Positions 1 to 7,979 of a stretch of 64,000 nt of DNA are shown here, piece after piece. This DNA comes from Cytobacillus horneckiae (GTDB taxonomy: Bacteria; Bacillota; Bacilli; Bacillales; Cytobacillaceae). Location of the stretch: assembly GCF_002835735.1 (NCBI RefSeq), contig NZ_PISD01000075.1, forward strand, positions 1-64,000. Direction: 5' to 3'. The notes below the pieces were generated by a model that searched no databases, was not told where the DNA came from, and was given only the letters and a program-made list of their open reading frames with translations. How positions within the stretch are numbered: position 1 is the stretch's first letter; each line of letters starts with the position of its first letter. The position numbers and the translations under genes are program-made.

Positions 1-166
1 TTTATTCCTCTAAAGCGTCAGAAGTCGTCAAGCTTCAGGTGAAGAAACGAGGTTTATTCCTCTAAAGCGTCAGAAGACGGCAAGCTTCAAAGTAACGAAC
101 CAGTATTATACCATGAAGAGTGAGAAACGGCTGAGCATCGCAAATAGAGAACGGCTCAGAAACTCG
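1..166. repeat. Degenerate tandem repeat cut by window edge
   Basis: A 24-base block beginning tttattcctctaaagcg occurs at 1-24 and again from 53, giving a period of 52 bases. Similarity continues for about 13 further bases with two changes (tcgtcaagcttca against acggcaagcttca). A second, looser pair follows: gagaaacggctgagc near 122 and gagaacggctcag near 147. No ORF is present. The array lies beyond the terminator of the leftward rhodanese gene and probably extends out of the window. Confidence 0.7.
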
Positions 167-169
167 TAA

Positions 170-200
170 TAAAAAATAGAGGCCCAAAATCAGGGCCTCC
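170..200 (-). terminator. Intrinsic terminator of the rhodanese gene
   Basis: On the minus strand a GAGGCCC/GGGCCTC stem with a short loop is followed by ATTTTTTA. It lies a few bases after the rhodanese stop codon. Confidence 0.85.
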
Positions 201-206
201 AATCAT

Positions 207-590
207 TTATTTTTTAGTTTTAATTTTTCCGCTCCACTTTTTAAATCCGCCTTGTAGATGAGAAAGATCTCGGTAACCTTTGCGGCGCAATAATTGTGCA
301 GCTCGTCCGCTTCTCATGCCACTCTGGCAATATAAATAAACAGGCTTGTCCTGTCGCAGTTCGATTAGACGGGTTTTTAATTGTGATAATGGGATGTTTC
401 TTGCACCTAAAATATGTCCGCCTTCATATTCGTTTGGTTCACGTACATCAATAAGCTGAGCTTTTCTATAGCCCTCTCTGAATTCTTGTTCAGTTAAAGT
501 TTTAACGATTCTTTTTTGATATAGCCACGTAATGACTGAATAAACAATAATTGCTCCAATAATAATTAGCAGGAAATAAAGTGTAGACAA
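207..590 (-). CDS. yqhL: Membrane-anchored rhodanese-like protein (YqhL type)
   Basis: A 127-residue protein with one N-terminal membrane segment (about residues 4-23) and a single rhodanese domain (about 31-120). DVREPNEY (48-55) is the typical rhodanese entry motif. The active-site loop CQSGMRS carries the predicted sulfur-accepting Cys88. Family members move sulfane sulfur or act as small thiol carriers; the substrate cannot be read from the sequence. In B. subtilis yqhL also sits next to lipM, which supports the name. The anchor would leave the catalytic domain in the cytoplasm. Confidence 0.88.
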   Translation of the reverse strand: MSTLYFLLIIIGAIIVYSVITWLYQKRIVKTLTEQEFREGYRKAQLIDVREPNEYEGGHILGARNIPLSQLKTRLIELRQDKPVYLYCQSGMRSGRAAQLLRRKGYRDLSHLQGGFKKWSGKIKTKK

Positions 591-1053
591 TTGATCTTTC
601 TCCTTTCACACTTTGCTTAAGCCAAGATATATTATATAAGTTTTTACTATGTTTCGTAAAGGAAAACGAAGAATTTTTATTAGGAATTGATGATATTTTT
701 TTTCAATTGGATAATTCGTGTTATCTCAGAAAAACTTTTATATAAAAATTTCGATCGTTCAGGCCGAAATATTTATTAAGGCAGTATCCTAAGAAAGGTA
801 TCTTGCAGCCGATCATCTGCTATGAACGAAATGTAAAGCAGCGGGTGTGTGGTGAGCCTAAGTGGTATCAAAACATAAAAAGAACTCAGCTATCCCGAGA
901 ATAGAGCAAAAAGTGATATCAAAAAAGAACCCAGTTTTCATAACGAACACGGTTCAATTTCCCAAAATCTATTGCTTTTTTTTTAGAGTGAATTTTGGTA
1001 GACTAGGATACGCTTATGGTTTCGTAAAAGACTATTTGTAAAAGAGGGTTAAT
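591..1053. other. Gene-free divergent intergenic region with a two-copy repeat
   Basis: This 463-base stretch separates the divergent yqhL and lipM genes and should hold both promoters. No coding ORF is apparent. Two imperfect copies of a motif of the form agtg(g/a)tatcaaaa...aaagaac(t/c)cag(c/t) occur near 859-892 and 912-938, about 53 bases apart. They resemble in style, but not in sequence, the longer tandem arrays elsewhere in the window. Confidence 0.5.
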
Positions 1054-1890
1054 ATGGAGAAGGAAGTTTGGCGATTTATTGATTCAGGTATGGGATCACC
1101 GTCCTATAATATGGCATTGGATGAAGCTTTGCTAGAGTGGAATAGCGAAGGAAAAATGCCGCCTGTTATTCGATTTTATGGCTGGAATCCAGCTACACTT
1201 TCAATCGGCTATTTTCAAAAAGCAGAGAAAGAAATTGATATGGATGCAGTAGAGCGCCATGGGCTTGGCTTTGTGCGTCGGCCAACTGGTGGCCGAGGGG
1301 TATTGCATGAGCATGAGCTTACATATAGCGTCATTGTTTCGGAAGAACATCCTGAGATGCCGAAAACAGTCACAGAAGCCTACAGAGTCATTTCTGAAGG
1401 TGTGTTGAAAGGCTTTCACCATTTAGGGATGGAGGCTTACTTTTCGGTTCCGCGCTCTGAAGAAGAAAAGGCGTCATTAAAAAACCCGAGGTCGTCCGTT
1501 TGTTTTGATGCTCCGAGCTGGTATGAGCTCGTTGTAGAGGGCAGGAAGGTAGCTGGCAGTGCGCAGACAAGGCAAAAGGGTGTTATACTTCAGCACGGTG
1601 CGATTTTGTTAGACTTAGATGAAGATAAGCTATTCAGCCTCTTTAAGTATTCTAATGATCGAGTAAAGGAAAGAATGCAGCGTGCTTTTAAAAATAAGGC
1701 TGTTGCCATAAATAATTTAACTGCTGAAAAAGTCAGCTATGATCAAGCAAAAGCAGCTTTTAAAAAGGGCTTTGAAGAGGGACTGAATATAGAGCTAGAA
1801 CCATATGAGCTGACTAATGAAGAACGCGAATATGTTGAAAAGCTTGCTCGTGAGCGTTATGAAAGCGATGAATGGAACTTTAGAAGATAG
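1054..1890 (+). CDS. lipM: Octanoyl-[GcvH]:protein transferase LipM
   Basis: A 278-residue member of the BPL/LplA/LipB fold. The family transfers octanoate from acyl carrier protein to the GcvH lipoyl domain, the first step of lipoate assembly in Bacillus. Visible motifs are the substrate-binding segment [18 protein letters not shown] (75-92), [12 protein letters not shown] with Cys150 at the position of the known catalytic cysteine, and [11 protein letters not shown] with the conserved Lys165. Length and neighbour match B. subtilis LipM (YqhM). The E2 subunit BkdB in this window is a lipoyl protein that depends on this pathway. The ATG follows an AGAGGG-type Shine-Dalgarno sequence. Confidence 0.93.
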   Translation: MEKEVWRFIDSGMGSPSYNMALDEALLEWNSEGKMPPVIRFYGWNPATLSIGYFQKAEKEIDMDAVERHGLGFVRRPTGGRGVLHEHELTYSVIVSEEHPEMPKTVTEAYRVISEGVLKGFHHLGMEAYFSVPRSEEEKASLKNPRSSVCFDAPSWYELVVEGRKVAGSAQTRQKGVILQHGAILLDLDEDKLFSLFKYSNDRVKERMQRAFKNKAVAINNLTAEKVSYDQAKAAFKKGFEEGLNIELEPYELTNEEREYVEKLARERYESDEWNFRR

Positions 1891-1902
1891 ATATAGAAAA
1901 AA

Positions 1903-1950
1903 ATTTCGGCGCAGTGGCCATTTTTATTTGGAACCTGCGTCGAAATCCTT
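1903..1950 (+). terminator. Hairpin after lipM, weak U-tract
   Basis: A 12-bp stem (1903-1914 with 1935-1946, one G-U pair) encloses a 20-base loop and is followed by only a short T run. It may stabilise the 3' end or act as a weak terminator. Confidence 0.5.
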
Positions 1951-2023
1951 TGGGTTGAAGCTTTGAACGAATGTTTGTAAAAGGCAGAAAAAGTGCAAAC
2001 CGCAAAATTGCTTGAAATTAAAT

Positions 2024-2080
2024 GGATAAGCATAGAAATCCAATTAAAACGTCCATTTCCTCATGCTTATCCTCTTTTTT
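2024..2080 (+). terminator. Intrinsic terminator between lipM and nrdJ
   Basis: A perfect 10-bp stem, GGATAAGCAT (2024-2033) with ATGCTTATCC (2063-2072), is followed by TCTTTTTT. It insulates nrdJ from lipM read-through. Confidence 0.8.
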
Positions 2081-2084
2081 ATGT

Positions 2085-2161
2085 TTGACAAATTTAAAAT
2101 TATCTTAATCTAACACAATATATAGTAGTGTCGAAAATAATCAGAACACTATATATTGATT
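2085..2161 (+). promoter_or_regulatory. nrdJ promoter region with two NrdR boxes
   Basis: TTGACA at 2085-2090 is a consensus -35 box; the -10 about 17 bases later is weak. Two near-palindromic 16-mers follow: ACACAATATATAGTAG (2113-2128) and ACACTATATATTGATT (2146-2161). Both fit the NrdR-box pattern acaCwAtATaTwGtgt. Their spacing of 33 bases centre to centre is about three helical turns, the usual arrangement for repression by NrdR-ATP/dATP. This predicts that the reductase is repressed when nucleotides are plentiful. No cobalamin riboswitch was recognised in this leader. Confidence 0.82.
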
Positions 2162-2271
2162 TTTTATGTTTGGATATGATAACGTAAGGGTATTCTTTAA
2201 ACCAGCTATTTTAATTATAAATATAAATTTTTAAAGAGAATCAGATTTTATTTATTGAAGGAGTTGTCATA

Positions 2272-5151
2272 ATGTCTGTTGCTACTGGACAAAAAATGAA
2301 GCTAAATGTTGAGAGGTTAAATGAGGACATACGTTTATTCCCACAAGTCCATCCAATTACCCCAGAGATGAAATTAACCCACAAAGGAGTTTCCCGTCTT
2401 GTCATGCTGGACAGGTATACTTTCAAAGATACTGAAAAAGTAACATTAACAGAAGGTGACTTCGTTGTTTTAACTATAAAAGAAGATCCTAAATTCCCTG
2501 CTCGTGGATTAGGATTTATTATGGAAATTGACTGGGAAAATAAAATGGCTACTGTACAGGTGGAAGAGGATTATCGAGGTGTGCTTGACCATCCTGAAGA
2601 AGTTGAAACAGGCATTATTAAAAAATCCTTAGATGTTATCGAAAAGCCGCTGGAAATTTATTATGAGCAAATTGCGAAAAGAAACGCGACAGGGCTTGCA
2701 TCTGTTGAAAAAACAGAGGAAAAGCAAAAGGAATGGTTTGAAAAATTTTATCATGAATTAGCAAGCTTAAATTTCATTCCTGCAGGCCGTGTGCTTTACG
2801 GAGCTGGGGCGGATACTGAGGTAACATACTTTAATTGTTATGTAATGCCTTTCGTCCAGGATTCACGTGAAGGAATTTCAGAACATCGCAAGCAGGTGAT
2901 GGAAATTATGTCCCGTGGAGGCGGAGTCGGAACGAACGGTTCGACGCTTAGACCACGAAATACTTTAGCAAAAGGCGTTAACGGTAAATCATCGGGATCT
3001 GTATCTTGGCTTGATGATATTGCTAAACTGACACACCTTGTTGAACAAGGCGGATCAAGACGCGGTGCACAAATGATCATGTTAGCGGATTAAATAGATG
3101 CTGTAGTCCGCGCCGTTCAGACAATGAATGGCTGGAAAATCGGGTGAATTGCAGGAAAATCCTTTAGAGGCAAAGCTGCGACAACGTGACTGGAAACGGT
3201 GAGCGTGAACGCTTTAAAAAACGCTTTGCATTGGACAATCTGCAGCCAAGCGTCATTGGGCAAAGGTAATGGCGAAGGTTCAACGACTAGAGAGTGAGTC
3301 CCAACAATAAACTCTCATAAGCGCCCGACCCCTATTGCAGAATAGGGTGATGATATAGTCTAGTCCGACTGCGCAGCAGTGTAAATATCCCGAAAGGGAC
3401 GGTAGGGAACGTGGCATCCAGATATTATTGAATTTATTATTTCTAAAATGCAAAACCCAAGAATTCTTCGCTTTTTATTAGAAAATACAAAAGACGAGAC
3501 GATTAAAAGGTATGCGAAAGAAAAATTAAAATTCACCCCTTTTACTGAGCAGGAAATTGCAATGTACCAAGGGATTACAAATTATAAAACCATTCCTGGT
3601 CTTGGCGGATTTAATGAGAAAATTATTAAAGATGCGGAGGAAAAATTGCAAGCAGGCGGTACGTATACGGTTCATAACTCAGAATTCCTAACAGGTGCAA
3701 ATATTTCCGTTTGCTTGACGAAGGAGTTTATGGAAGCAGTTGAAAACGATGCAGAATATGAGCTTCGTTTCCCTGATGTTGAAGGCTATGACGCTGATCG
3801 CATGAAAATTTATAATGAACAGTGGCATGAGGTCGGCGATGTTCGCGAGTGGAAAAAAATGGGCCATAAAGTTCGCGTTTATCGAAAAATTAAAGCGAAA
3901 GAGCTTTGGAACTTAATTAATATATGTGCAACATACTCAGCAGAACCAGGAATTTTCTTTATCGACAATGCTAATGATATGACAAATGCGAAAAGCTATG
4001 GCCAAAAGGTTGTTGCGACTAACCCTTGCGGTGAGCAGCCATTAGCACCATACAGCGTATGTAACTTAGCGGCTGTAAACCTAGCAGAAATGGCGGATAA
4101 AGAAACCAAAACTGTTAATTTTGAAAAATTAGCGAAAACAGTAGAAATCGGTGTGCGTATGCAAGATAATGTAATCGATGCGACACCATATTTCCTAGCA
4201 GAAAATAAAAAGCAAGCTCTAGGTGAACGCCGTGTTGGCTTAGGGGTTATGGGTCTCCATGATTTATTAATCTATTGTGAAACAGAATATGGATCTGAAG
4301 AAGGCAACGTTCTTATTGACAAGGTGTTTGAAACGATTGCAACAACTGCATATCGTGCGTCCGTTGAAATTGCACAAGAAAAAGGCAGCTTCCCATTCTT
4401 GACTGGCGAAACAGCGGAAGAAACAAACCGCCTTCGTGAGGCGTTTACTAAAACAGGCTTTATGGAAAAAATGCCTGAAGATATTAAAGCATCAATTCTG
4501 GAGCATGGCATCCGAAACTCACACTTGTTAACTGTTGCGCCAACCGGTTCAACAGGAACGATGGTAGGTGTTTCAACAGGTCTTGAGCCATACTTCTCAT
4601 TCTCATATTATAGAAGCGGACGCCTTGGTAAATTTATCGAAGTAAAGGCTGATATTGTACAAGAATACTTAGACAGAAACCCAGGTGCAAATCCTGAAAA
4701 TCTGCCAAACTGGTTTATTGCTGCGATGGACTTAGCACCTGAAGCGCATGCTGATGTTCAATGTGTCATTCAGCGCTGGATAGACAGTTCTATCAGCAAA
4801 ACTGTTAATGCGCCAAAAGGCTATAGTGTAGAGCAGGTTCAAAAAGTATACGAACGCTTGTATCGTGGCGGTGCGAAGGGCGGTACAGTCTATGTGGATG
4901 GTTCCCGTGATTCGCAAGTGCTCACATTAAAAGCAGAAGAAAACACATTTGAGGATGAACTAGAGACGAAAGAAAAAACGAAACAGCATGTTGTCCTTGT
5001 AGATACAATTAGTGATCTTCGTTCAACAGATGTTACGATTGGATCAGAAGTTGGAAATACTTGTCCGGTTTGCCGAAAAGGAAAAGTAAAAGAAATCGGC
5101 GGCTGTAATACATGCACAAATTGTAATGCACAGTTAAAATGCGGATTGTAA
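2272..5151 (+). CDS. nrdJ: Adenosylcobalamin-dependent (class II) ribonucleotide reductase, split by an intron
   Basis: The two exons, 2272-3090 and 3412-5151, join in frame to encode about 852 residues; the intron at 3091-3411 contains in-frame stops. The enzyme reduces ribonucleotides to deoxyribonucleotides using an AdoCbl radical. Visible are the first active-site cysteine in FNCYVMP (Cys189), NPCGEQPL with the catalytic N, C and E of the barrel loop (about 477, 479, 481), a second conserved segment SVCLTKEF, a TGSTGTMVG loop, and a cysteine-rich C-terminus (CPVC, CNTCTNC) like the NrdJ zinc-binding, re-reducing tail. The junction reads MLAD-WHPDI; class II enzymes have a WHPDI-type segment at this point, right after the GGSRRGA motif. 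The start ATG follows GAAGGAG. The gene sits between lipM and yqhO, which are adjacent in B. subtilis, so it is an insertion relative to that order. Confidence 0.93.
3091..3411 (+). other. Group I self-splicing intron (IA-like, no ORF) in nrdJ
   Basis: This 321-base insertion interrupts nrdJ and has no homing-endonuclease ORF. The core can be folded by hand. P1 is exon GCGGAT (3085-3090) with guide GTCCGC (3106-3111), ending in the required U-G pair at the 5' splice site. P3 is 3140-3146 with 3322-3328. P4 is 3150-3154 with 3240-3244. P7 is GACTA (3285-3289) with TAGTC (3356-3360). P7.1 is 3290-3295 with 3311-3316, P8 is CCCTATT/AATAGGG (3330-3347) and P9 is ACTGC/GCAGT (3368-3380). A GAAA-tetraloop hairpin lies at 3388-3399. 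The last intron base is G (3411). Removal restores the NrdJ frame exactly. P7.1 points to subgroup IA. Confidence 0.93.
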
Positions 5152-5158
5152 ATGAATA

Positions 5159-5192
5159 AAGACAGGAGGGTGATAATCCTCCTGTCTTTTTT
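5159..5192 (+). terminator. nrdJ terminator
   Basis: The stem GACAGGAGG/CCTCCTGTC encloses an 8-base loop and is followed by a T-rich run. It begins a few bases after the nrdJ stop codon. Confidence 0.9.
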
Positions 5193-5303
5193 ATTTTTCG
5201 ATATGTATTCACCCCATTAATCACAAAACAAGTCACACTCAAATACTTTAATAAAGGAAGGGTTATAGGACGTCAATGCACGTTATTGATGGGGGTGGCT
5301 TAC

Positions 5304-6191
5304 ATGGAAATAGATGGTGTGTTTTCTGGCGGTGGAATTAAAGGGTTTGCACTAATCGGCGCCTATGAAGAGATTGAGAATCGGGGGCTGCACTTTAAGC
5401 GAGTTGCTGGCACTAGTGCTGGATCACTAATTGCCGCATTAATTATTGCAAACTATTCAAGTGAAGAAATCGCCAGGATGATGGATGAACTGGACTTGAA
5501 CAAATTCCTAGATCCACGGAAAACCGTTATCCCGTTTGCAGCTACAAAATGGTTTTTATTATATTGGAGCTTAGGATTATATAAAGGGAATGAATTGGAA
5601 AAGTGGATTAGTGAAAAGCTGGCAGCAAGGGGAATTCGAACATTTGCTGATATACCACAGCAGTCTTTAAGAATTATTGCATCAGATTTAACTAATGGCC
5701 GCTTAGTTGTCCTACCTGATGATCTCCACAAATATCAAATTGACCCAGCAAAATTTCCAGTAGCTAAAGCAGTTAGAATGAGCTGCAGTCTGCCTTATTT
5801 TTTCGAACCGGTTAAACTATACGGCCCCGGTCATTCTACAAATATTATAGTTGATGGCGCAGTGCTCAGCAATTTTCCAATGTGGTTATTTGATAAGGAC
5901 AATGTCAAGAAAACAAGGCCGGTGCTTGGAGTGAAACTTAGCAATAATACTAATGAAATTCCTCCTAAAAAGATAAAAAATGCGATAAAAATGTTTGAGG
6001 CGCTGTTTGAAACGATGAAAGATGCTCATGATTCACGCTATATTTCCAGAAGTCATGAACAAAATATTATTTTTATTCCTACAGAAGGCGTCCTTGCTAC
6101 AGAGTTTGAACTGACTCAACAAGGGAAGTATGACCTTTTGAAATTGGGGAGAGAGCGGGCAAGAGAATTTTTATCAAAATGGACATATTAA
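5304..6191 (+). CDS. yqhO: Patatin-like phospholipase (YqhO type)
   Basis: A 295-residue protein of the patatin/RssA family, predicted serine acyl hydrolases with a Ser-Asp dyad. The oxyanion-hole loop FSGGGIKG (7-14), the nucleophile elbow GTSAG with Ser38 and the DGA motif with Asp184 are all present, so the enzyme looks catalytically intact. No signal peptide is seen, suggesting a cytoplasmic or peripheral-membrane location. The ATG at 5304 is preferred over an upstream in-frame TTG at 5286 because GGGGGTGG lies 5 bases before it. The physiological lipid substrate is unknown. Its place beside yqhP matches B. subtilis yqhO. Confidence 0.88.
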   Translation: MEIDGVFSGGGIKGFALIGAYEEIENRGLHFKRVAGTSAGSLIAALIIANYSSEEIARMMDELDLNKFLDPRKTVIPFAATKWFLLYWSLGLYKGNELEKWISEKLAARGIRTFADIPQQSLRIIASDLTNGRLVVLPDDLHKYQIDPAKFPVAKAVRMSCSLPYFFEPVKLYGPGHSTNIIVDGAVLSNFPMWLFDKDNVKKTRPVLGVKLSNNTNEIPPKKIKNAIKMFEALFETMKDAHDSRYISRSHEQNIIFIPTEGVLATEFELTQQGKYDLLKLGRERAREFLSKWTY

Positions 6192-6226
6192 AAAATCGGG
6201 CTTCTATAAAGATGCCCGATTTTTCT
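6190..6226. terminator. Bidirectional terminator between yqhO and yqhP
   Basis: The stem AAAAATCGGGC/GCCCGATTTTT provides a T-run on either strand for the two convergent genes. The yqhP stop codon lies inside the loop, so the last yqhP codons form part of the hairpin. Confidence 0.88.
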
Positions 6227-6593
6227 TTTTGCCTTTTTTTCCTTCTATCACAGTTAAATGAGTAGTAGAAGACTTCCTTTTCGATTTTTTGATCGATGTT
6301 AATGTGCCCGTTTTTGCTTTACGCTGAATTGCTGAGCCTTGCTCTTTATTTTTAAATCGTTTCTTTGATTTTTTTGCTGCTTGTGCAAATGCTCTGTGCT
6401 CACGCTTGCCGGGATTAGCTCGGTTCACTCGCTGCACAATAAAATAGATTACTGCTACGACAATAGCAATGACTGCTATGCTTTGGAATAGACCAGTCGG
6501 ATTATTGACAAGTTTAACGCCTAGTCCAAGGATAGCAAGGATAATCAGTCCTGAGACTACATAAAAAGAAATCCGATTTTTCAAGAAAGCCAC
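6204..6593 (-). CDS. yqhP: Small basic membrane protein (YqhP / SA1362 family)
   Basis: A 129-residue protein with two hydrophobic segments (about residues 10-27 and 36-54) followed by a very lysine- and arginine-rich tail of about 70 residues. The layout fits the uncharacterised YqhP/SA1362 family found at this locus in Bacillus. The tail would face the cytoplasm under the positive-inside rule and could bind nucleic acid or acidic lipid; this is inference. It is transcribed convergently to yqhO, and its 3' end overlaps the shared terminator. Confidence 0.8.
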   Translation of the reverse strand: MAFLKNRISFYVVSGLIILAILGLGVKLVNNPTGLFQSIAVIAIVVAVIYFIVQRVNRANPGKREHRAFAQAAKKSKKRFKNKEQGSAIQRKAKTGTLTSIKKSKRKSSTTHLTVIEGKKGKKKNRASL

Positions 6594-6945
6594 CTCCCTA
6601 TGAGCATGATGAGCATTTTTTAAAACTTTTAAACTTAGTTTTAAAAGAAAGTTGCTTGAAAAAACGCTGCTTTTAATGATATCTTACCCAATTTTTTAAA
6701 AATAAAGCAATATTTGCTTAAGAAAAATATTATTCTAATAATCCTTGTATTATCAATATTAATTTTAAAATAAATTGTGATAATACAAAGCACCATTTAT
6801 ATATATTTTAAATTCTACTCGAGTTGCTGTAAAACCTTTAGGATTATGTGAAAAAAGAATGAACAAAGGAAGTTGATTATTATTTTCCTACAATTATGCA
6901 ATGGTTTTTTCCGCATTGGACATAATAAAAGCGGAGGTGGATATA
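6594..6945. other. AT-rich gene-free divergent region
   Basis: About 350 bases separate divergent yqhP and yqhR. The DNA is strongly AT-rich with poly-A/T runs and no convincing ORF. In B. subtilis, yqhQ (DUF1385) lies between yqhP and yqhR; I see no remnant of it here. Promoters for both flanking genes are expected, but none is clear enough to place. Confidence 0.5.
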
Positions 6946-7461
6946 ATGGGTGAAGAACATCAAGAACTTGAACAAAATGAACGCGAAAAACCAATGTCGT
7001 TAATGAATATGACGGTGCTAACAGGATTTATAGGAGGCATTTTATGGAGCAGTTTAGGCTACCTCTGTTATGTGCTTAATTTTACTGAAATAGGACCTAG
7101 GGTGATCTTAGATCCGTGGACAATTGGCGAATGGAAGGATAGCTGGCTCGGCATTGTTATTGCCATTGTATTAATTGGGGTTATTTCAATTGGAGCCGCG
7201 CTGATTTATTATGTTGCATTAAGAAAATTTACAAGTATGTGGTTTGGAGCGGCCTATGGTGTCGGTATCTATCTGCTTGTTTTTTTTATACTCAATCCGA
7301 TTTTTCCTAGTATTGCTCCTTTTACTGAATTAAGCAGGAATACAATCATTACATCTTTTTGTTTATACCTTTTATATGGTATTTTTGTCGGTTATTCCAT
7401 TTCTTATGAAACGAGTGAATTGAAAAAGCAAAAAAAGATGGAGAAAGAAGCACAAACTTAA
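6946..7461 (+). CDS. yqhR: Multi-pass membrane protein YqhR
   Basis: A 171-residue protein with a charged cytoplasmic N-terminus and four hydrophobic helices (roughly residues 24-46, 68-90, 95-118 and 130-152), ending in a lysine-rich tail. This is the YqhR family, conserved in Bacillus and without known function. The start is taken at 6946 because GGAGGTGG lies just before it; an upstream in-frame ATG at 6901 has no ribosome site. It lies directly before aroQ, as in B. subtilis. Confidence 0.82.
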   Translation: MGEEHQELEQNEREKPMSLMNMTVLTGFIGGILWSSLGYLCYVLNFTEIGPRVILDPWTIGEWKDSWLGIVIAIVLIGVISIGAALIYYVALRKFTSMWFGAAYGVGIYLLVFFILNPIFPSIAPFTELSRNTIITSFCLYLLYGIFVGYSISYETSELKKQKKMEKEAQT

Positions 7462-7533
7462 ATCATTCCGTAGTGAGTTAGAATTATTTTGTGATAGAAT
7501 AATCATATTGAATATTATTCACAGGAGAAAATC

Positions 7534-7965
7534 ATGAAAAAATTCTTGCTTTTAAATGGTCCGAATCTGAACCTATTGGGTCAGCGTGAGCCGGGTATTT
7601 ACGGTTCTGAAACTCTTGAGCTGCTTGAGAATAATATGAAACATTTAGGTGCTTCTGCTGAAATTGAAATTGATTGCTTTCAATCTAATCATGAAGGAGC
7701 TTTAATTGACAAGCTGCATGATGCAGGTGCACAAAAGATTTCAGGTGTTATTTTTAATCCGGGTGCATTTACACATTATAGCTATGCAATTAGAGATGCA
7801 ATAGCAGCAATAAATGTGCCGGTGATTGAGGTACATATTTCCAATGTTCATGCTCGTGAAGAGTTTCGCCATCATTCAGTTATATCCGCAGTCACACGCG
7901 GACAAATTGTTGGTTTAGGTTTAAAGGGTTATGAATTGGCTTTTCATGCTTTAAAAGATTTATAA
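7534..7965 (+). CDS. aroQ: Type II 3-dehydroquinate dehydratase
   Basis: A 143-residue enzyme that converts 3-dehydroquinate to 3-dehydroshikimate in the shikimate pathway. The N-terminal LNGPNLNLLGQREPGIYG block contains the catalytic lid arginine and tyrosine. NPGAFTHYSYAIRDA holds substrate-binding residues, and EVHISNVHAREEFRHHS carries the catalytic histidine region. The length is normal for type II dehydroquinases (about 145). AGGAG precedes the ATG. The gene (yqhS in B. subtilis) is followed after 14 bases by yqhT, so co-transcription is likely. Confidence 0.95.
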   Translation: MKKFLLLNGPNLNLLGQREPGIYGSETLELLENNMKHLGASAEIEIDCFQSNHEGALIDKLHDAGAQKISGVIFNPGAFTHYSYAIRDAIAAINVPVIEVHISNVHAREEFRHHSVISAVTRGQIVGLGLKGYELAFHALKDL

Positions 7966-7979
7966 GGGAGAGGATCACT

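Noticed and set aside
1891-2271. Cobalamin riboswitch before nrdJ
   Set aside because: No B12-box-like core was found by eye; terminator hairpins and NrdR boxes account for the region.
3091-3411. Intein, or two separate reductase genes, as explanation for the nrdJ split
   Set aside because: The insert has in-frame stops and no intein blocks, and exon 2 lacks its own ribosome site at the true junction; the group I fold and exact frame restoration explain it better.
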